Shown piece by piece: positions 1 to 9,882 of a DNA stretch of 64,000 bases; positions within the stretch are counted from its first letter, which is position 1, and each line of letters opens with the position of its first letter. The position numbers were made by a program, and so were the translations under genes. The DNA comes from Cyrtodaria siliqua (taxonomy: Eukaryota > Mollusca > Bivalvia > Adapedonta > Hiatellidae). The notes below the pieces were generated by a model that was not told the DNA's origin, did no database searches, and saw only the letters and a program-made list of their open reading frames with translations. The stretch spans positions 30,119-94,118 of the forward strand of contig JAWPHD010010399.1 of the NCBI GenBank assembly GCA_037043455.1. The letters run 5' to 3'.

Positions 1-228
1 TGCCAATTTCAGTGTTTATGTACGCTTCCAATTCTGCGACGAAATAAAGTGATTTAATGAAATAGCTGTATAAAATGTCACAGAACAAGGAAAACATATC
101 CGGCAATTCTTCATTCGCAATAAAATAAGGTTAACGCAATAAACTATTTCTATTTACAGCACAATGTTGTGATTTCGAAATCCACTTAACCTCTTTTTTT
201 AAATTGCTGTTACGTGTACGTATTATCA
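1..228. other. Unassigned AT-rich flank
   Basis: I see no coding frame, RNA gene or repeat structure here. By position it is probably intron or upstream sequence of the sulfotransferase-like exon that lies past the CACT repeat. Confidence 0.4.
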
Positions 229-688
229 TTCACACTCATTCACGCAGGCAATCGCTCACTCACTCACTCACTCACTCGCTCGCTCGCTCGCACGCACGCA
301 CGCACTCACTCACGCACGCACTCACGCACGCACTCACCCACCCACCCACCCACCCACCCACCCACCCACCCACCCACCCACCCACCCACTCACTCACTCA
401 CTCACTCACTCACTCACTCACTCACTCACTCACTCACTCACTCACTCACTCACTCACTCACTCACTCACTCACTCACTCACTCACTCACTCACTCACTCA
501 CTCACTCACTCACTCACGCACGCACGCACGCACGCACGCACGCACTCACTCACTCACTCACTCACTCACTCACTCACTCACTCACTCACTCACTCACGCA
601 CGCACGCACGCACGCACTCACGCACGCACTCACTCACTCACTCACTCACTCACTCACTCACTCACTCACTCACTCACTCACTCACTCA

Positions 689-724
<36 letters not shown>

Positions 725-899
725 CTCACCCACTCACTCACTCACTCACTCACTCACTCACTCACTCACTCACTCACTCACTCACACTCACGCACGCACT
801 CACGCACTCACTCACTCACTCACTCACGCACGCACGCACTCACTTACTCACTCACTCACTCACTCACGCAAGCACGCACGCACTCACTCACTCACCCAC
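229..899. repeat. CACT/CACG/CACC tetranucleotide microsatellite
   Basis: About 670 bp of almost uninterrupted tetramers: CACT blocks alternate with CACG blocks, and one CACC block lies at about 337-388. Every reading frame stays open and encodes Thr-His-Ser-Leu-type repeats, a consequence of a 12-nt periodicity without stops rather than evidence of a protein. It sits directly upstream of a real exon and is therefore probably intronic. CACG blocks arise from CACT by substitution and have expanded separately. Confidence 0.95.
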
Positions 900-910
900 T
901 ACTTTCTCAT

Positions 911-1077
911 GACGTGCTCATCAAGACGTACATGCGCTCCAGGTCGTCGTTCTTGGGACGAATGCTGGGTTTCAGAAGCGATGCGTTTTACGTATACGAG
1001 CCCCTTTGGGGCTTGGCAAGATACCAGTACTTTGCGGGCAATTCCCTACGATGCGAGACATTTACTCCATCTTGCAA
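911..1077 (+). CDS. Carbohydrate sulfotransferase-like exon (partial)
   Basis: An open frame running through 911-1077 encodes a peptide with the features of Golgi carbohydrate (CHST-type) sulfotransferases: a hydrophobic beta strand, then MRSRSSFLG, which corresponds to the 5'-phosphosulfate (PAPS) binding loop usually written R-[ST]-G-S-[ST]-F, then FYVYEPLW, a hallmark just after that loop. The family moves sulfate from PAPS to sugars of glycoproteins or proteoglycans. The exon ends at 1077 before a perfect donor, GTAAGT (1078-1083), leaving two bases of a codon. The 5' limit is uncertain because the frame stays open into the CACT repeat and no strong acceptor is visible; an AG at 923-924 is one possibility. 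The usual loop Gly is Arg here. Later exons, including the 3'-phosphate loop, are not recognised in the window. Confidence 0.7.
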
Positions 1078-1083
1078 GTAAGT

Positions 1084-1320
1084 AATCTAGTATCTAAAAT
1101 GCTTTTATATAAAACACAATATGAAATGAAATTGTGTAAACACATCACATTAGGTTATATTGGGACAGCAACCTCAGAGGGAGATGAGATGAAGGAGGAC
1201 GTAGTTCAGACATGCCTTTGCCAGGGAGCGGACCCACCGGGGCAGAAGTTTCAATTTTCCTTCATTATTTTACAATAATTTTAGGTATAGTATTGATATA
1301 TTATAATAAACAGTTAGTAA
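1084..1320 (+). other. Presumed intron with a weak exon-like stretch
   Basis: Sequence after the sulfotransferase donor. At 1150-1262 it is less AT-rich and keeps a frame open (acidic, then Cys-rich peptide), which could be a diverged exon. None of the AG sites nearby joins the upstream exon in phase without a quick stop, so I do not call it coding. Confidence 0.3.
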
Positions 1321-1457
1321 TATGCAAAAACAATTATGTTTTAGCTATTCTTATAATTAATATTAATGACAGAACAAATGCAAGTTATGTACAAAAACTA
1401 ACGGGACGCCGTGTGTTTTTAAAAATCAAGATTGCCATGTGTCCCTTTAAAGTAGAA
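1321..1457 (-). repeat. Dispersed repeat with AGGGACAC-type terminus, copy 1
   Basis: Read on the minus strand it starts with TTTAAAGGGACACATGGCAA and continues with a T-rich stretch and a conserved GACGC/CGTTAGTT block. Homologous copies are at 40638-40769 (minus) and 48726-48820 (plus). The start resembles the ends of TTAA-targeting miniature elements in this window (compare 11946-12215), so this is probably one end of a non-autonomous DNA transposon family; the partner end is not recognisable here. Confidence 0.6.
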
Positions 1458-2098
1458 TACCGATTCAAGGTGTGTATAACACTTGCGTTTTCACTTTGAC
1501 ATACAATATAATACCATTTGCGTGTATGTCATTGTAGTATTATGTGATGAAATGTGTTTGAACTTTAAATGATAGAATCTCCCATTTATTTGTTATCAAA
1601 TTGCCCTTAATTCAAATATCGGTTGCCATGGAAACTTTAGAGAACAAAAATGTCTCCATAATACATCAGAGGAATAGCTCTTTGACTGAAATTAATAAAA
1701 ATACGCTTTGGAAACCTTCGGTTTAATTAAAGTTAATCTTTATATACGACATTTTATGTCATCTCGAATTCATCAAACTCTCTTATTTTCATATGTTTCG
1801 AATTCGTAAAAATATAAGTTGCTCACTTCTCGATGAAATGAAATCTGTTATTCATTACAAAAAAATAAAATCAAAATAATCAAAAAAAATCTAAATATAG
1901 AATCCATGATGTCGTAAACTTTGAATATTTGGTGTACATAAAAAACAAGAGAGCGTGACGAAGTAGTGTTAACCAGTTGGGAACATAACACATAGTATAA
2001 CTATAGAGGACATGTTTAATATTGAATTTATTAAACGAGTTGGATAAAGGTATATGATTCCAGGCTGTAAAGAATATTTATTTTTGTAGTGCCTATAT
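1458..2098. other. AT-rich intergenic or intronic DNA
   Basis: No gene, RNA or repeat is recognised. It ends directly at TTAA (2099-2102), the proposed left target-site copy of the large element that follows. Confidence 0.4.
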
Positions 2099-2102
2099 TT
2101 AA

Positions 2103-2282
2103 GGATTGTTTTTCATTTTTGCGATGTTATCGAAGTATAACACGTCAATGATGGGTCACAAATTGCAGCTACGCGGTTTTATACAATTTGTGACCCGCTA
2201 ATAGTCCAATCAAGATATAAGAAATAGTAGCTGAACCCGTCATAAATTGCAACATTTGGTTTCTAAGTGGTTTTGAACTCTT
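2103..2282 (+). repeat. Left terminal inverted repeat, outer part
   Basis: Outer left arm of the large element. It contains one copy of the 37-bp subterminal unit that is tandemly repeated in the right arm, and an internal inverted pair (CACAAATTG / CAATTTGTG). Homology to the right arm continues up to the retroelement insertion at about 2283. Confidence 0.75.
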
Positions 2283-2288
2283 ATATCA

Positions 2289-3039
2289 CTGCTTAATATT
2301 GTTGTAATTTTGTACAGGTACCAGTATTCAAGCCTGGTTACTGAGGACATTATGTCTGTCTCCGGTTAGCACCATAAATCTAGATGTGTATCTCTCTACA
2401 GGGCTAACTCCAGCTAATGCTAATGATCATAATTTATGGGTTAGCATCCCTTATTTGGGAGATGCTCTATGAACCGGGCTAATGCTAATGCTACATGATT
2501 TATGTGTTAGCATTCCTTATTTGTAGATGCTATAAGATTGATGAGTTAGCATACTAATATTTACGACCATGCTAACCCCTTATTTGGAAGGGACCTTATA
2601 AAAAGAGAGAGTTGTCAGAATAATGTGACTGGGTGGGTGGGGGTATCATGTCTACTACGGCATGGTATTCCAGTGTGGCAGCACTATAAAGAAACCATTG
2701 AGTTCGCTGCTTCAAGTAGACATATCATCACATCACACAACAACACACAGATAAAAAGTCCAGACATTGTGCCTATAATCGTCGGGTAGGACGCCTGTCG
2801 TAGGTGGAGGGACTATAATCCTTAGAAATACACACACACACTGTTCGTGGCTTTTTCCGTGGTTTTTACCTGGACTAACAAGAGATCAGTAGTTATGTGA
2901 AAGAGAGACTATCATTATTAGTAAACTGTTGTAAATATTAATTCACCATTATAGTTGGTAGCATGTAGAAATAAAGTTATAGAATATAGAATTGGACTCG
3001 ATATTTCTTTCTACCTTTTGAAGTGAAGAAATTGTAAAA
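2289..3039 (+). repeat. 5' LTR
   Basis: About 750 bp. It matches the 3' copy over 2459-2612 and 2846-3039. The 232 bp between those blocks, and everything 5' of 2459, have no counterpart in the 3' LTR. Its 3' edge is set by the point where the copies diverge, after ATTGTAAAA. The exact 5' edge is inferred from the candidate target duplication. Confidence 0.65.
2597..2605 (+). promoter_or_regulatory. LTR TATA box
   Basis: TATAAAAAG in the 5' LTR, preserved at 4907-4915 in the 3' LTR. It lies upstream of an AATAAA at 2970-2975 (5057-5062 in the 3' copy), the usual U3-R order for an LTR promoter and its poly(A) signal. Confidence 0.6.
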
Positions 3040-3040
3040 C

Positions 3041-3058
3041 TGGTGGCAGCGGTGGGAT
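3041..3058 (+). other. Primer-binding site-like sequence
   Basis: TGGTGGCAGCGGTGGGAT starts one base after the 5' LTR. The TGG start, complementary to a tRNA 3' CCA, and its position are diagnostic of an LTR retrotransposon minus-strand primer site. I cannot identify the tRNA reliably. Confidence 0.7.
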
Positions 3059-3129
3059 AAGAACTTTAACACATTTCTGAAGAGGAAATTAGTTTAGCAA
3101 AACTGTGCTGGAACATTTTAAATAGATAT

Positions 3130-3357
3130 TTGAATTTCGGACTTGTAACAATCACCATGAAAATCCTGATGTTACTTCTGATGTGTTTGTGTATATTTTC
3201 GGAATGTTCATTTGGAGCAAAAGCAACTTTTGTTTGTAATGAAGGTGGATTTTTGCAGAACACAGGTCAGAGTTTAGAACTTGAAACTTTAGATGATGGT
3301 TATGTTTGGTCATATGACACTCAATATGACTACAAGGGACACAAATGGAAAGTGTAA
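3130..3357 (+). CDS. Short ORF with signal peptide inside the retroelement
   Basis: A 75-codon frame about 70 bp after the primer site. An internal Met at 3160 starts KILMLLLMCLCIF, a typical cleavable signal-peptide core, with SFG as the likely cleavage region, then a short Cys-containing mature part. This is not a normal gag start. It may be a captured host exon, the remnant of an envelope-like gene brought here by the internal deletion, or a chance frame. I do not recognise the mature part. Confidence 0.35.
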   Translation: MNFGLVTITMKILMLLLMCLCIFSECSFGAKATFVCNEGGFLQNTGQSLELETLDDGYVWSYDTQYDYKGHKWKV

Positions 3358-3465
3358 AGTGTATCAATAAGTATGACAAACCCGTAAAACAACTGAATTT
3401 AAACGAATTTTACGATTAATGAACAATGGACTACACATGTATGATTTGTTTCATTTGACCGTGTA

Positions 3466-3888
3466 ATGGGTGCAGACTTCGCGCAAATTGACGATGTTGT
3501 TCCCTTGTTAGAAAAGGATAGTGTGCAGAGGAATGGAAGTTTGGACAAATCGTCAGTTGCAAGGATTTCCAGAGTGAAGTTAAGGTCAGGTGAATTATGG
3601 AGTGGGATACTCCTTATTTTGCAACTTCTTGTTGTAAGAACGTGGGATTGCAGTGTGTCATTGTACAATGGATTACTCAGAATCAAGGAATTTAGTCGCT
3701 GTGGCGTGAGCCAATTGCGTATCCAACAGTGTTCTGATAGTAAAGGATTATTATATGACAGCAATAATTTCATTTCTCGTGAAAGTAACGTTAATGGACA
3801 GAATAGAAATGGCATAAATTCTGACAAAGTTGATGGCTCATTGTCCGAAAATGCAGCACCCCAAACATCACAGTGTCAGGCAGCTTAA
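3466..3888 (+). CDS. Unrecognised ORF inside the retroelement
   Basis: A 140-codon frame between the signal-peptide ORF and the pol fragment. The peptide is mixed in composition, has one short hydrophobic run (GILLILQLLVV) and is Ser/Asn-rich at the end. I see no zinc knuckle, protease or polymerase motif. It could be a rearranged gag or spacer remnant. Its last codons overlap the start of the pol fragment. Confidence 0.3.
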   Translation: MGADFAQIDDVVPLLEKDSVQRNGSLDKSSVARISRVKLRSGELWSGILLILQLLVVRTWDCSVSLYNGLLRIKEFSRCGVSQLRIQQCSDSKGLLYDSNNFISRESNVNGQNRNGINSDKVDGSLSENAAPQTSQCQAA

Positions 3889-3889
3889 A

Positions 3890-4572
3890 AGATTTCTGTA
3901 CAGTTAACTATTCACCAGAAAGAATGACAAAACTTCAGCACCAAGATCCTGATATTGCTCCTGTTGTTAAGTGGCTCAAGTCGGACAGTAAACGACCCCC
4001 AAGGGACACAGTTGCAGGTTATTTCCCAGCAGTGTGCGAAATATGTGGTTACATTGGGACTTGTTGGAATTGATTTATGGTGTATTAAGAGATGCAGAGA
4101 TACATTATGATCAATAAAGAGGGTTAAGAGGGTTAATATTTCCTCGAGTTTTGAGAAAAGAAGTGTTAGTCTCAGCACATGACTAAAATACTGGAGCACA
4201 CTTAGGCATACATAGACAAATGCAAAATGTATGACATTGCAAGGCAGGCGTTGGGAAAAAACAACAACACGCAAAACGGCAGAAACGGGATTATGACACC
4301 AGAATAAGTGCTCCTATGTTTAGACAATACATTGTTCACAGGAAAATAAGTGACCTTTGGAGGGACCAACTTTAAAAGCAAAGGTTGTGCACAATGACAG
4401 ACAGAAACCATATCATAAGAACAGCTTGCCAGACTGGTCCATGAAGCATAAACATGCCAAGTCACCGTTAGCAGCCCCTTTGAGTTCCAAACACCTGAAG
4501 ATGGAAACTACAATAAATCTGAGGCACGCAGAAGTCAGAGACAGAGTTCAACATAAACCATTTCAATATTGA
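3890..4572 (+). pseudogene. pol remnant: RNase H/integrase junction and integrase C-terminus
   Basis: The 3890-4032 frame contains LQHQDPDIAPVVKWL followed by KRPPRD, the conserved linker before the HHCC zinc domain of Ty3/gypsy integrases. A small insertion near 4030-4040 then shifts the frame, and the HHCC domain and catalytic core are absent. Further on, a helix-type segment (about 4228-4300) and KVVHNDRQKPYHKNSLPDW (about 4383-4440) match the end of the integrase C-terminal domain. The order is correct but the middle is deleted and stops interrupt the frame. Not functional. Confidence 0.75.
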
Positions 4573-4768
4573 CAATACAAACTTAAGATAGGAGTACTGT
4601 TAAACTTCTTTCATTTAGCATTTATAGACAAAGGAAGTTCATTAGAACTCATGATGAACAAGGAAATGTCGGGGTCATTTTGTGATTAAGTCTTGAACAG
4701 AGTGGACGGTTAGCCTGGATTATATTCTTTATTTTTGTAGTGCCAAAATATTCTATTAATTCTGTAGG

Positions 4769-5126
4769 GAGATGCTCTATGAACCGGGCTAATGCTAATG
4801 CTACATGATTTATGTGTTAGCATTCCTTATTTGTAGATGCTATAAGATTGATGAGTTAGCATGCTAATATTTACGATCATGCTAACCCCTTATTTGGAAA
4901 GGACCTTATAAAAAGAGAGGGTTTTCATTGTTCGTGGCTTTTTCCGTGGTTTTTACCTGGACTAACAAGAGATCAGTAGTTATGTGAAAGAGAGACTATC
5001 ATTATTAGTAAACTGTTGTAATTATAAATTCACCATTATAGTTGGTAGCATGTAGAAATAAAGTTATAGAATATAGAATTGGACTCGATATTTCTTTCTA
5101 CCTTTTGAAGTGAAGAAATTGTAAAA
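4769..5126 (+). repeat. 3' LTR, truncated
   Basis: Nearly identical to the 5' LTR from 2459 onward, minus an internal 232-bp block. It ends in the same ATTGTAAAA and is followed at once by the candidate target duplication ATATCA. Its U3 5' part is missing or replaced. The few differences outside the deletion suggest a moderately recent insertion. Confidence 0.75.
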
Positions 5127-5132
5127 ATATCA

Positions 5133-5666
5133 TACTAAAAGTTGAGGAAAATTGAAACATATGAAGTTTGATTTTTTTTAAACATTTATGTGTACACATA
5201 CTTCAAACGTCGAAAATATTTTATGTGCGTTTCATCGAGTATATATAGATTTTCTTCCACATTTGTATGTTGTTTTAACAGTTAGTATGCCTCAAAATGA
5301 GTTCTAGCATGAAGCTGCATATAATCCCTAATTTAAAATGTGCCATATGTCTATAAATAGCATAAATATTACATAATAATACCCCACCCACCTCAATTAT
5401 AATGTGTAATATTATACTTAACGCTAAGTATTTTGTCACTTATTTATATTTTCACCATATGAATCCAAGTAGAATTTAAAAGTTACATATTTTGTCATTT
5501 AGCATTCAGATATTATTCTCGTAGAGTAATTTATTTTCAGGATATCTCGGTCAACACTTCAAAGTTACATGTCGCGCTAAATACATTTTCCGTTTTCTTT
5601 AGTTAATTCAACAGACCTCAAATAACATTTTAATTTCGATCACTCTCAACATTTTCCATGCTGGTT
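5133..5666. other. Left subterminal non-coding region of the TIR element
   Basis: It continues the interrupted left inverted repeat (about 5133-5210) and is then AT-rich non-coding. A TAATACCCCACCCACC block near 5375-5395 is echoed inverted near 9007-9025, suggesting that weak symmetry extends much further inward than the terminal 260 bp. Confidence 0.45.
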
Positions 5667-8654
5667 TTATGAGCAGAATTTAAACAAAGTTCTGTTACCT
5701 CTGCATTCTTCACACATAGGGAAGCATTCCAGTCCGTGTTTTTTACATGTACAGCGTGCCGTCCGGCAATCCGACTTACATTTGCATCTGACAACTTTCA
5801 ACAAACACTCAGGTGCAGGGGCTTTCAGAGTTTATACACTTACCAACTTCCCTTTTGATAGTTTCCAACCCCAGTCTTCAGGCATGATAATTTCTTTGTC
5901 ATTCCATACTTGAAGTTGATGGAACACTCTCAGGCTATGATGCACTGCTGCTGCCGACGTTGGTGGTATACTTTCAGGGGTCACAAACGTAACGCTTGAA
6001 GCTACTTTCTGGAAGAACTTACTGACTCTTTGTATAGCATGTATGAAAAGTATGTTCTTGCATATTTCTTCTCCAAGCTTCTCATTTGTTCGCTTAATGT
6101 CTTAGATCTTTCGTTTTGATTTCATGTTCTTCTTTCGTTCAGGGTTGAAGTAAATGCTGTGAGTTTCGGGATTGGCGTAATAACACAGAAGCACTAACAA
6201 ATCCGTATCATCTCCGATCACAACTATTGGCGTACTTGCTGCATGTTCAACAGCCGTAGTTACTATCAGGACATCTGCATCCCCCAATGCTTGATGTGTT
6301 TTAATTCCACTGGCATTCAGCATCTCACTTAACATGCTTATAAAACGTTGATTGTTCTTCGAGTTAGCAAGAAACATATCCTTTTTCATGTTCACTGTCA
6401 TGTCACATAGAAAGTTTATTGTCTTCCCTAAATGACCTTCATTACGCCGGTGTGCGGTATCGTTTGTAGAAGGCTCGTTAACCATCAAATATTACCACAG
6501 CATTCACTTCTGTACTTGTTGATGATATATTGTGCGTAAAAATAACACATCCCATCATACGTAATACCTCGAGGCAACGGAATGCGTTATAGTAATGCCC
6601 CAGCATCCAGCACGTATTGAGCATCTGCAGGGATAGTTGTGGATTGAATATCAATACAACTCCAAAGTGGGGCTTGTTTGCTGCTCTAAGCAAACCATCT
6701 TTATCAAAGAGCGCAGGAGGGTAAGTGCACAATTCTTATGTGAACAAGGTAGATAGCTCTTCATTAGGAATCATACCTCTAGCAGCAGAAACTAATCTTT
6801 GAAACAATAACTGCGGATCAACGTATACTGTTTCATCATTTATTTTCACAGCAACTTTAGAATTCAGTGTTATTGCCTGTTTTTTCTTCTTAAAAGAATA
6901 CTCATTTACAATAGTCCCTTTCATGGATTTCACAATGTCTTTTCCAATTTCTTTGGCACTGTCAACATTAACTGTCTGATCTGCAAGTACACCGCTAGCT
7001 ATACTACCGAGAGAAGGATCTTCACTAAATGGATGTCTTGATATTCTGGTATTTCTGCTGTCTTTGTGCTGTTCACTTGATGTGTATAGAACACCAGTCA
7101 GTTCTTGCATCGCCTGATTGACTTCTGCACATGCTGGGTTAGATAACAACCAAACTGTTCTCTGGACTTCAGTCATGCCTCTACCTCTTGTGAGACCGCC
7201 AGATGTTTTCATACTCTGCATTAGCATTTGCTCAATTACCAAATCCTTAGAAAGTCCAGCCCAGTATCTGTCGCTTCTCCTTATAACATGATATCCTTCT
7301 TGGAATGATTGAATACGTTGTGATGTTTTACTTCAAGTTGTGACATGCTGTGTAGGTACAGATATAATGACTTAGCATATAGATTGTGTCCTGAACATGC
7401 AAAGTATGGTAACATTTCTGATAAAGCATACAGATGGAGAGCCCAGTTTCCTGTACATTCAGCCTTGATAAACAATCTCAACAGTTCAACCATTTCAAGG
7501 TATTGCATCCATAACGATGCAGTCCTTCTGTTAGCCAATGATGTATTGTATCTGTCCAAAGATGCACGAATTTTATCAAATATATTATCTGAACAAACTG
7601 TGGGTATTTCTATTTCATTGCTTAGCAATTTTCGCAGGATTTCTTCTGCCACTGTCAAGTCATTTTGCGTTTCACCTTCTGCATTTATTATATCCGATTC
7701 AATACTTTATCAGAATATCCAAAAGTGCCTTCCCATAACTCTGGTATACTTGTGCTTGTACTTGGTTCAAGTTCTGCACTTTCGTGGAATTGGCTTGTTT
7801 CCTCTTCTGACAATGAATTGTAAAACTATGGGAGAGGTACATCATACACTTTAGACAGCATAATACTAATAAGGACTGTTCTATGAGAATGTGTCCCCTT
7901 ATCGCTCTTGATATCGCCTTTCCACTGAGAATATGTGCAACAGCTGTATCGGCATAAATAATCTCTAGTAATTCTTGCAGTCCGGACACTCCTATCAGAT
8001 GGCCAATGCTTCGAAGAAAACTCATTTCAATGTGAAGTCTTCCCGGCCTTAAAACAATATTTGGGATAGCATTATTTGAGGGTTCATTCTGTTGTATTTC
8101 AAATGCCTTCCACAACGGAGGCTGGTCAAGTGAGAATCGGTGTAACGTCATATTGCTTAGCCTGCTCGCTCACGAAGTTCATAGTTGAATAAATACATAA
8201 ATATGCATGAATAATACCGATGACTTGCCAGGGTGAGGGCCATGCTGAACCATCTGCATGAACCCATTCCATGAGAGTGTCTTGGATTTCGGTACCAGGA
8301 TGTTTTCCATAGAAGGTCAGTATTACATGTGTCATCCAAAATTGGATGTATCTGAAGTTTTCCATACTTTAAGGAAGCCATACTGTTGTCCTGTGGTTTG
8401 TAAAAGCTTATATTTATTCTACCGAGGCTTAAAATGTCATCTGAAGACACCGTTAATTTTGGTGTAGGCTTGCTAGATCTAGTGCCTGGAGTTACTGCTG
8501 CAATAATGCCCATTCCATGAAATGTATTAAATCCATCAATTGTTCTGATGTTATGGTCTACATTATCTGCAACATGCTGAACAAATCTACCCGGTATAAA
8601 ACCTTGGATTAAACCGTCGTTGAATGTTTTACACACCACCTCGCTAAAACACAT
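5667..8654 (-). pseudogene. Broken PIN/FEN-like nuclease gene with Cys-rich C-terminus
   Basis: Leftward gene split into about eight frame segments: 8654-8157, 8365-8126, 8151-7699, 7658-7281, 7242-6736, 6732-6478, 6488-6102 and about 6100-5667. Read in order they give landmarks of a large invertebrate family of uncharacterised proteins: VADNVDHNIRTIDG with a following HGMG (N-terminal part), DQPPLWKAF, TGNWALHL, SGHNLYAKS, GGLTRGRGMTE, NPFSEDP-type segments, QALGDADVLIVTTAVEHA, and VIGDDTDLLVLL. The last two carry the acidic residues expected of a PIN/5'-nuclease fold. The end (5667-5830) is Cys-rich with repeated CxC, like a zinc-binding CXC tail, and stops at 5667. The FIHA...GCDTTS-type segment that normally follows the nuclease core is deleted. 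Frameshifts and a stop before the Cys-rich tail make this copy non-functional. The family is known to me from many invertebrate genomes; its biochemical activity is not. Confidence 0.75.
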
Positions 8655-9225
8655 GACACTTCATGTCGTCTGCATTCAGGTTCTAAATTTCTTCTGTATG
8701 ATCGCTGTGTTTTCCCCAATCATATAAATATATTGCATAACCAATATAACATACATACCTATCACTTATGTTGACATTATTGATAATGAATGGTTAAATG
8801 CCACAAATAGCATGTCTTCGATTGTTTACGTCAGCGATAGTATCACGGGATGTTTACAAATTGATTCGGCGTTCTAATTGTCTATGGTGTACTTTTAGTG
8901 TAATCACATGTGGAATAACTATAGTCAATCTATAAACATAGGGTTGAACTTAATATTTCATTTAAAATGAGATAATGTATGTAGTTAGAAATCTTCACAC
9001 TTGATAAAAAGTGGGTGGGGTAATATTATATCGTCTTATTATCTAATGTGGATATTTTTATATAATAAATGTAATGAAAGTATGTAATTTTGTTAGAAAT
9101 ATGTTAACTTTCTAAACAGTCTTTCTTTACAAGAGTTTATACCAATGCAGAGACACATACTTATTCATAAACGCCGATATGTAAACAATGTATAATTGTA
9201 AAACAGCTATGATGAAACTCCCGAA
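8655..9225. other. Right subterminal non-coding region of the TIR element
   Basis: AT-rich, with no further N-terminal coding of the nuclease gene visible. The family is usually longer at its N-terminus, so either that part is deleted or it diverged beyond recognition. Confidence 0.4.
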
Positions 9226-9600
9226 AAAAATCAAATCATATTCTTCGATTTTCCTCAACTTTCTTTAGTGTATACATATACATTAGAGGTATCCAAATTC
9301 ATCAAGAAACCTTATGTTGCAATTTATGACGGGTCTAGAGCTAACTTGATTGGGCTATAAGCAGTTTTATACAATTTGTGACCCATCATTGACGTGTTTT
9401 ACTTAGTACAATTTGTGATTCGTACAATTTGTGACCCGCCATTGACGTGTTATACTTCGTACAATGTGTGACCCACCATTGACGTGTTATACTTCGTACA
9501 ATTTGTAACCCACCATTGACGTGTTTTACTTCGTACAATTTGTGACCCACCATTGACGTGTTATACTTCGATAACATCGCAAAAAATGAAAAAAGAATAC
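9226..9600 (-). repeat. Right terminal inverted repeat with 37-bp tandem units
   Basis: Mirror of 2103-2282 plus 5133 onward. Between 9370 and 9570 it carries five full copies and one partial copy of a 37-bp unit containing ATTGACGTGTT and TACAATTTGTGACCC. The left arm has a single copy, so the array expanded on this side only. Such subterminal arrays are common transposase-binding sites, but binding here is inference. Confidence 0.75.
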
Positions 9601-9612
9601 TTATAATTACAG

Positions 9613-9882
9613 ACTTATATTATATATTCTGTGATGAATTATAGAAATTTCCCAGTTTGAGAAAATCTATAACATATCGCTTCCTCTACAGTGCTATCTC
9701 GCCTAATGCGCAAGATAGCACAGTAGCCAAATGTTATGAACTAAACGATAGACGTTACGATATTACGTCACGAATTGACGTCATAATATTACTCCGCGCT
9801 GTCGCCAAAGGAGTGACAGAAGAAGGAATACTTGTGTAGAAGGACGACTGGAAAGAAATTCATCACAGAATATATATTATAT
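9613..9882. mobile_element. Foldback miniature element, 270 bp
   Basis: ATATATTCTGTGATGAATT (9622-9640) is repeated inverted at 9857-9875, and imperfect pairing extends outward and inward through a TTTCCCAGT / ACTGGAAA pair. The interior holds a short hairpin (GTGCTATCT / AGATAGCAC, about 9691-9722). No coding capacity is seen. It begins only 13 bp right of the large element. Confidence 0.65.

Larger units (their letters stand above)
2289..5126 (+). mobile_element. Degenerate Ty3/gypsy-type LTR retrotransposon
   Basis: Two direct LTR-like copies (2289-3039 and about 4769-5126) flank a primer-binding-site-like sequence, a short ORF with a signal peptide, and fragments of the pol C-terminal part. 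ATATCA on both sides (2283-2288 and 5127-5132) is a candidate target duplication, and removing the element rejoins the left terminal repeat of the host element. Most of gag, protease, reverse transcriptase and the integrase core is missing and the rest is frameshifted, so this is a dead, internally deleted copy. Plus-strand orientation is set by the TATA box, poly(A) signal and pol order. Confidence 0.8.
2103..9600. mobile_element. Large TIR element carrying a PIN-like nuclease gene, split by an LTR retroelement
   Basis: The first 180 bp (2103-2282) recur inverted at the right end (about 9270-9600): both ends share GCGATGTTATCGAAGTATAA, CACGTCAATG, a GGGTCACAAATTG block and CCGTCATAAATTGCAACAT. 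After the nested retroelement is removed, the match resumes at 5133 (GTTGAGGAAAAT, then a poly-T tract), mirrored at about 9226-9260. The outermost matched bases are 2103 and 9600, flanked by TTAA on the left and TTAT on the right, so a TTAA-type target duplication is plausible but not exact. Without the insertion the element is about 4.65 kb. Its only recognisable gene runs leftward at 5667-8654 and is broken, so this copy is inactive. No DDE transposase is visible. Assignment to a named superfamily is open. Confidence 0.7.

Noticed and set aside
204..1085. Long Thr-His-Ser-Leu repeat frames
   Set aside because: They are translations of the CACT/CACG microsatellite in each frame. All frames are open because the period is free of stops.
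1150..1262. Second sulfotransferase exon
   Set aside because: No nearby acceptor joins in phase with the exon ending at 1077 without an early stop.
2079..4744. 17-bp match TTTATTTTTGTAGTGCC at 2080-2096 and 4728-4744 as the 5' edge of the LTRs
   Set aside because: The left copy lies outside the terminal inverted repeat (2103), which would put the repeat inside the LTR and contradict the continuous alignment across the retroelement. I cannot explain the match and leave it unassigned.
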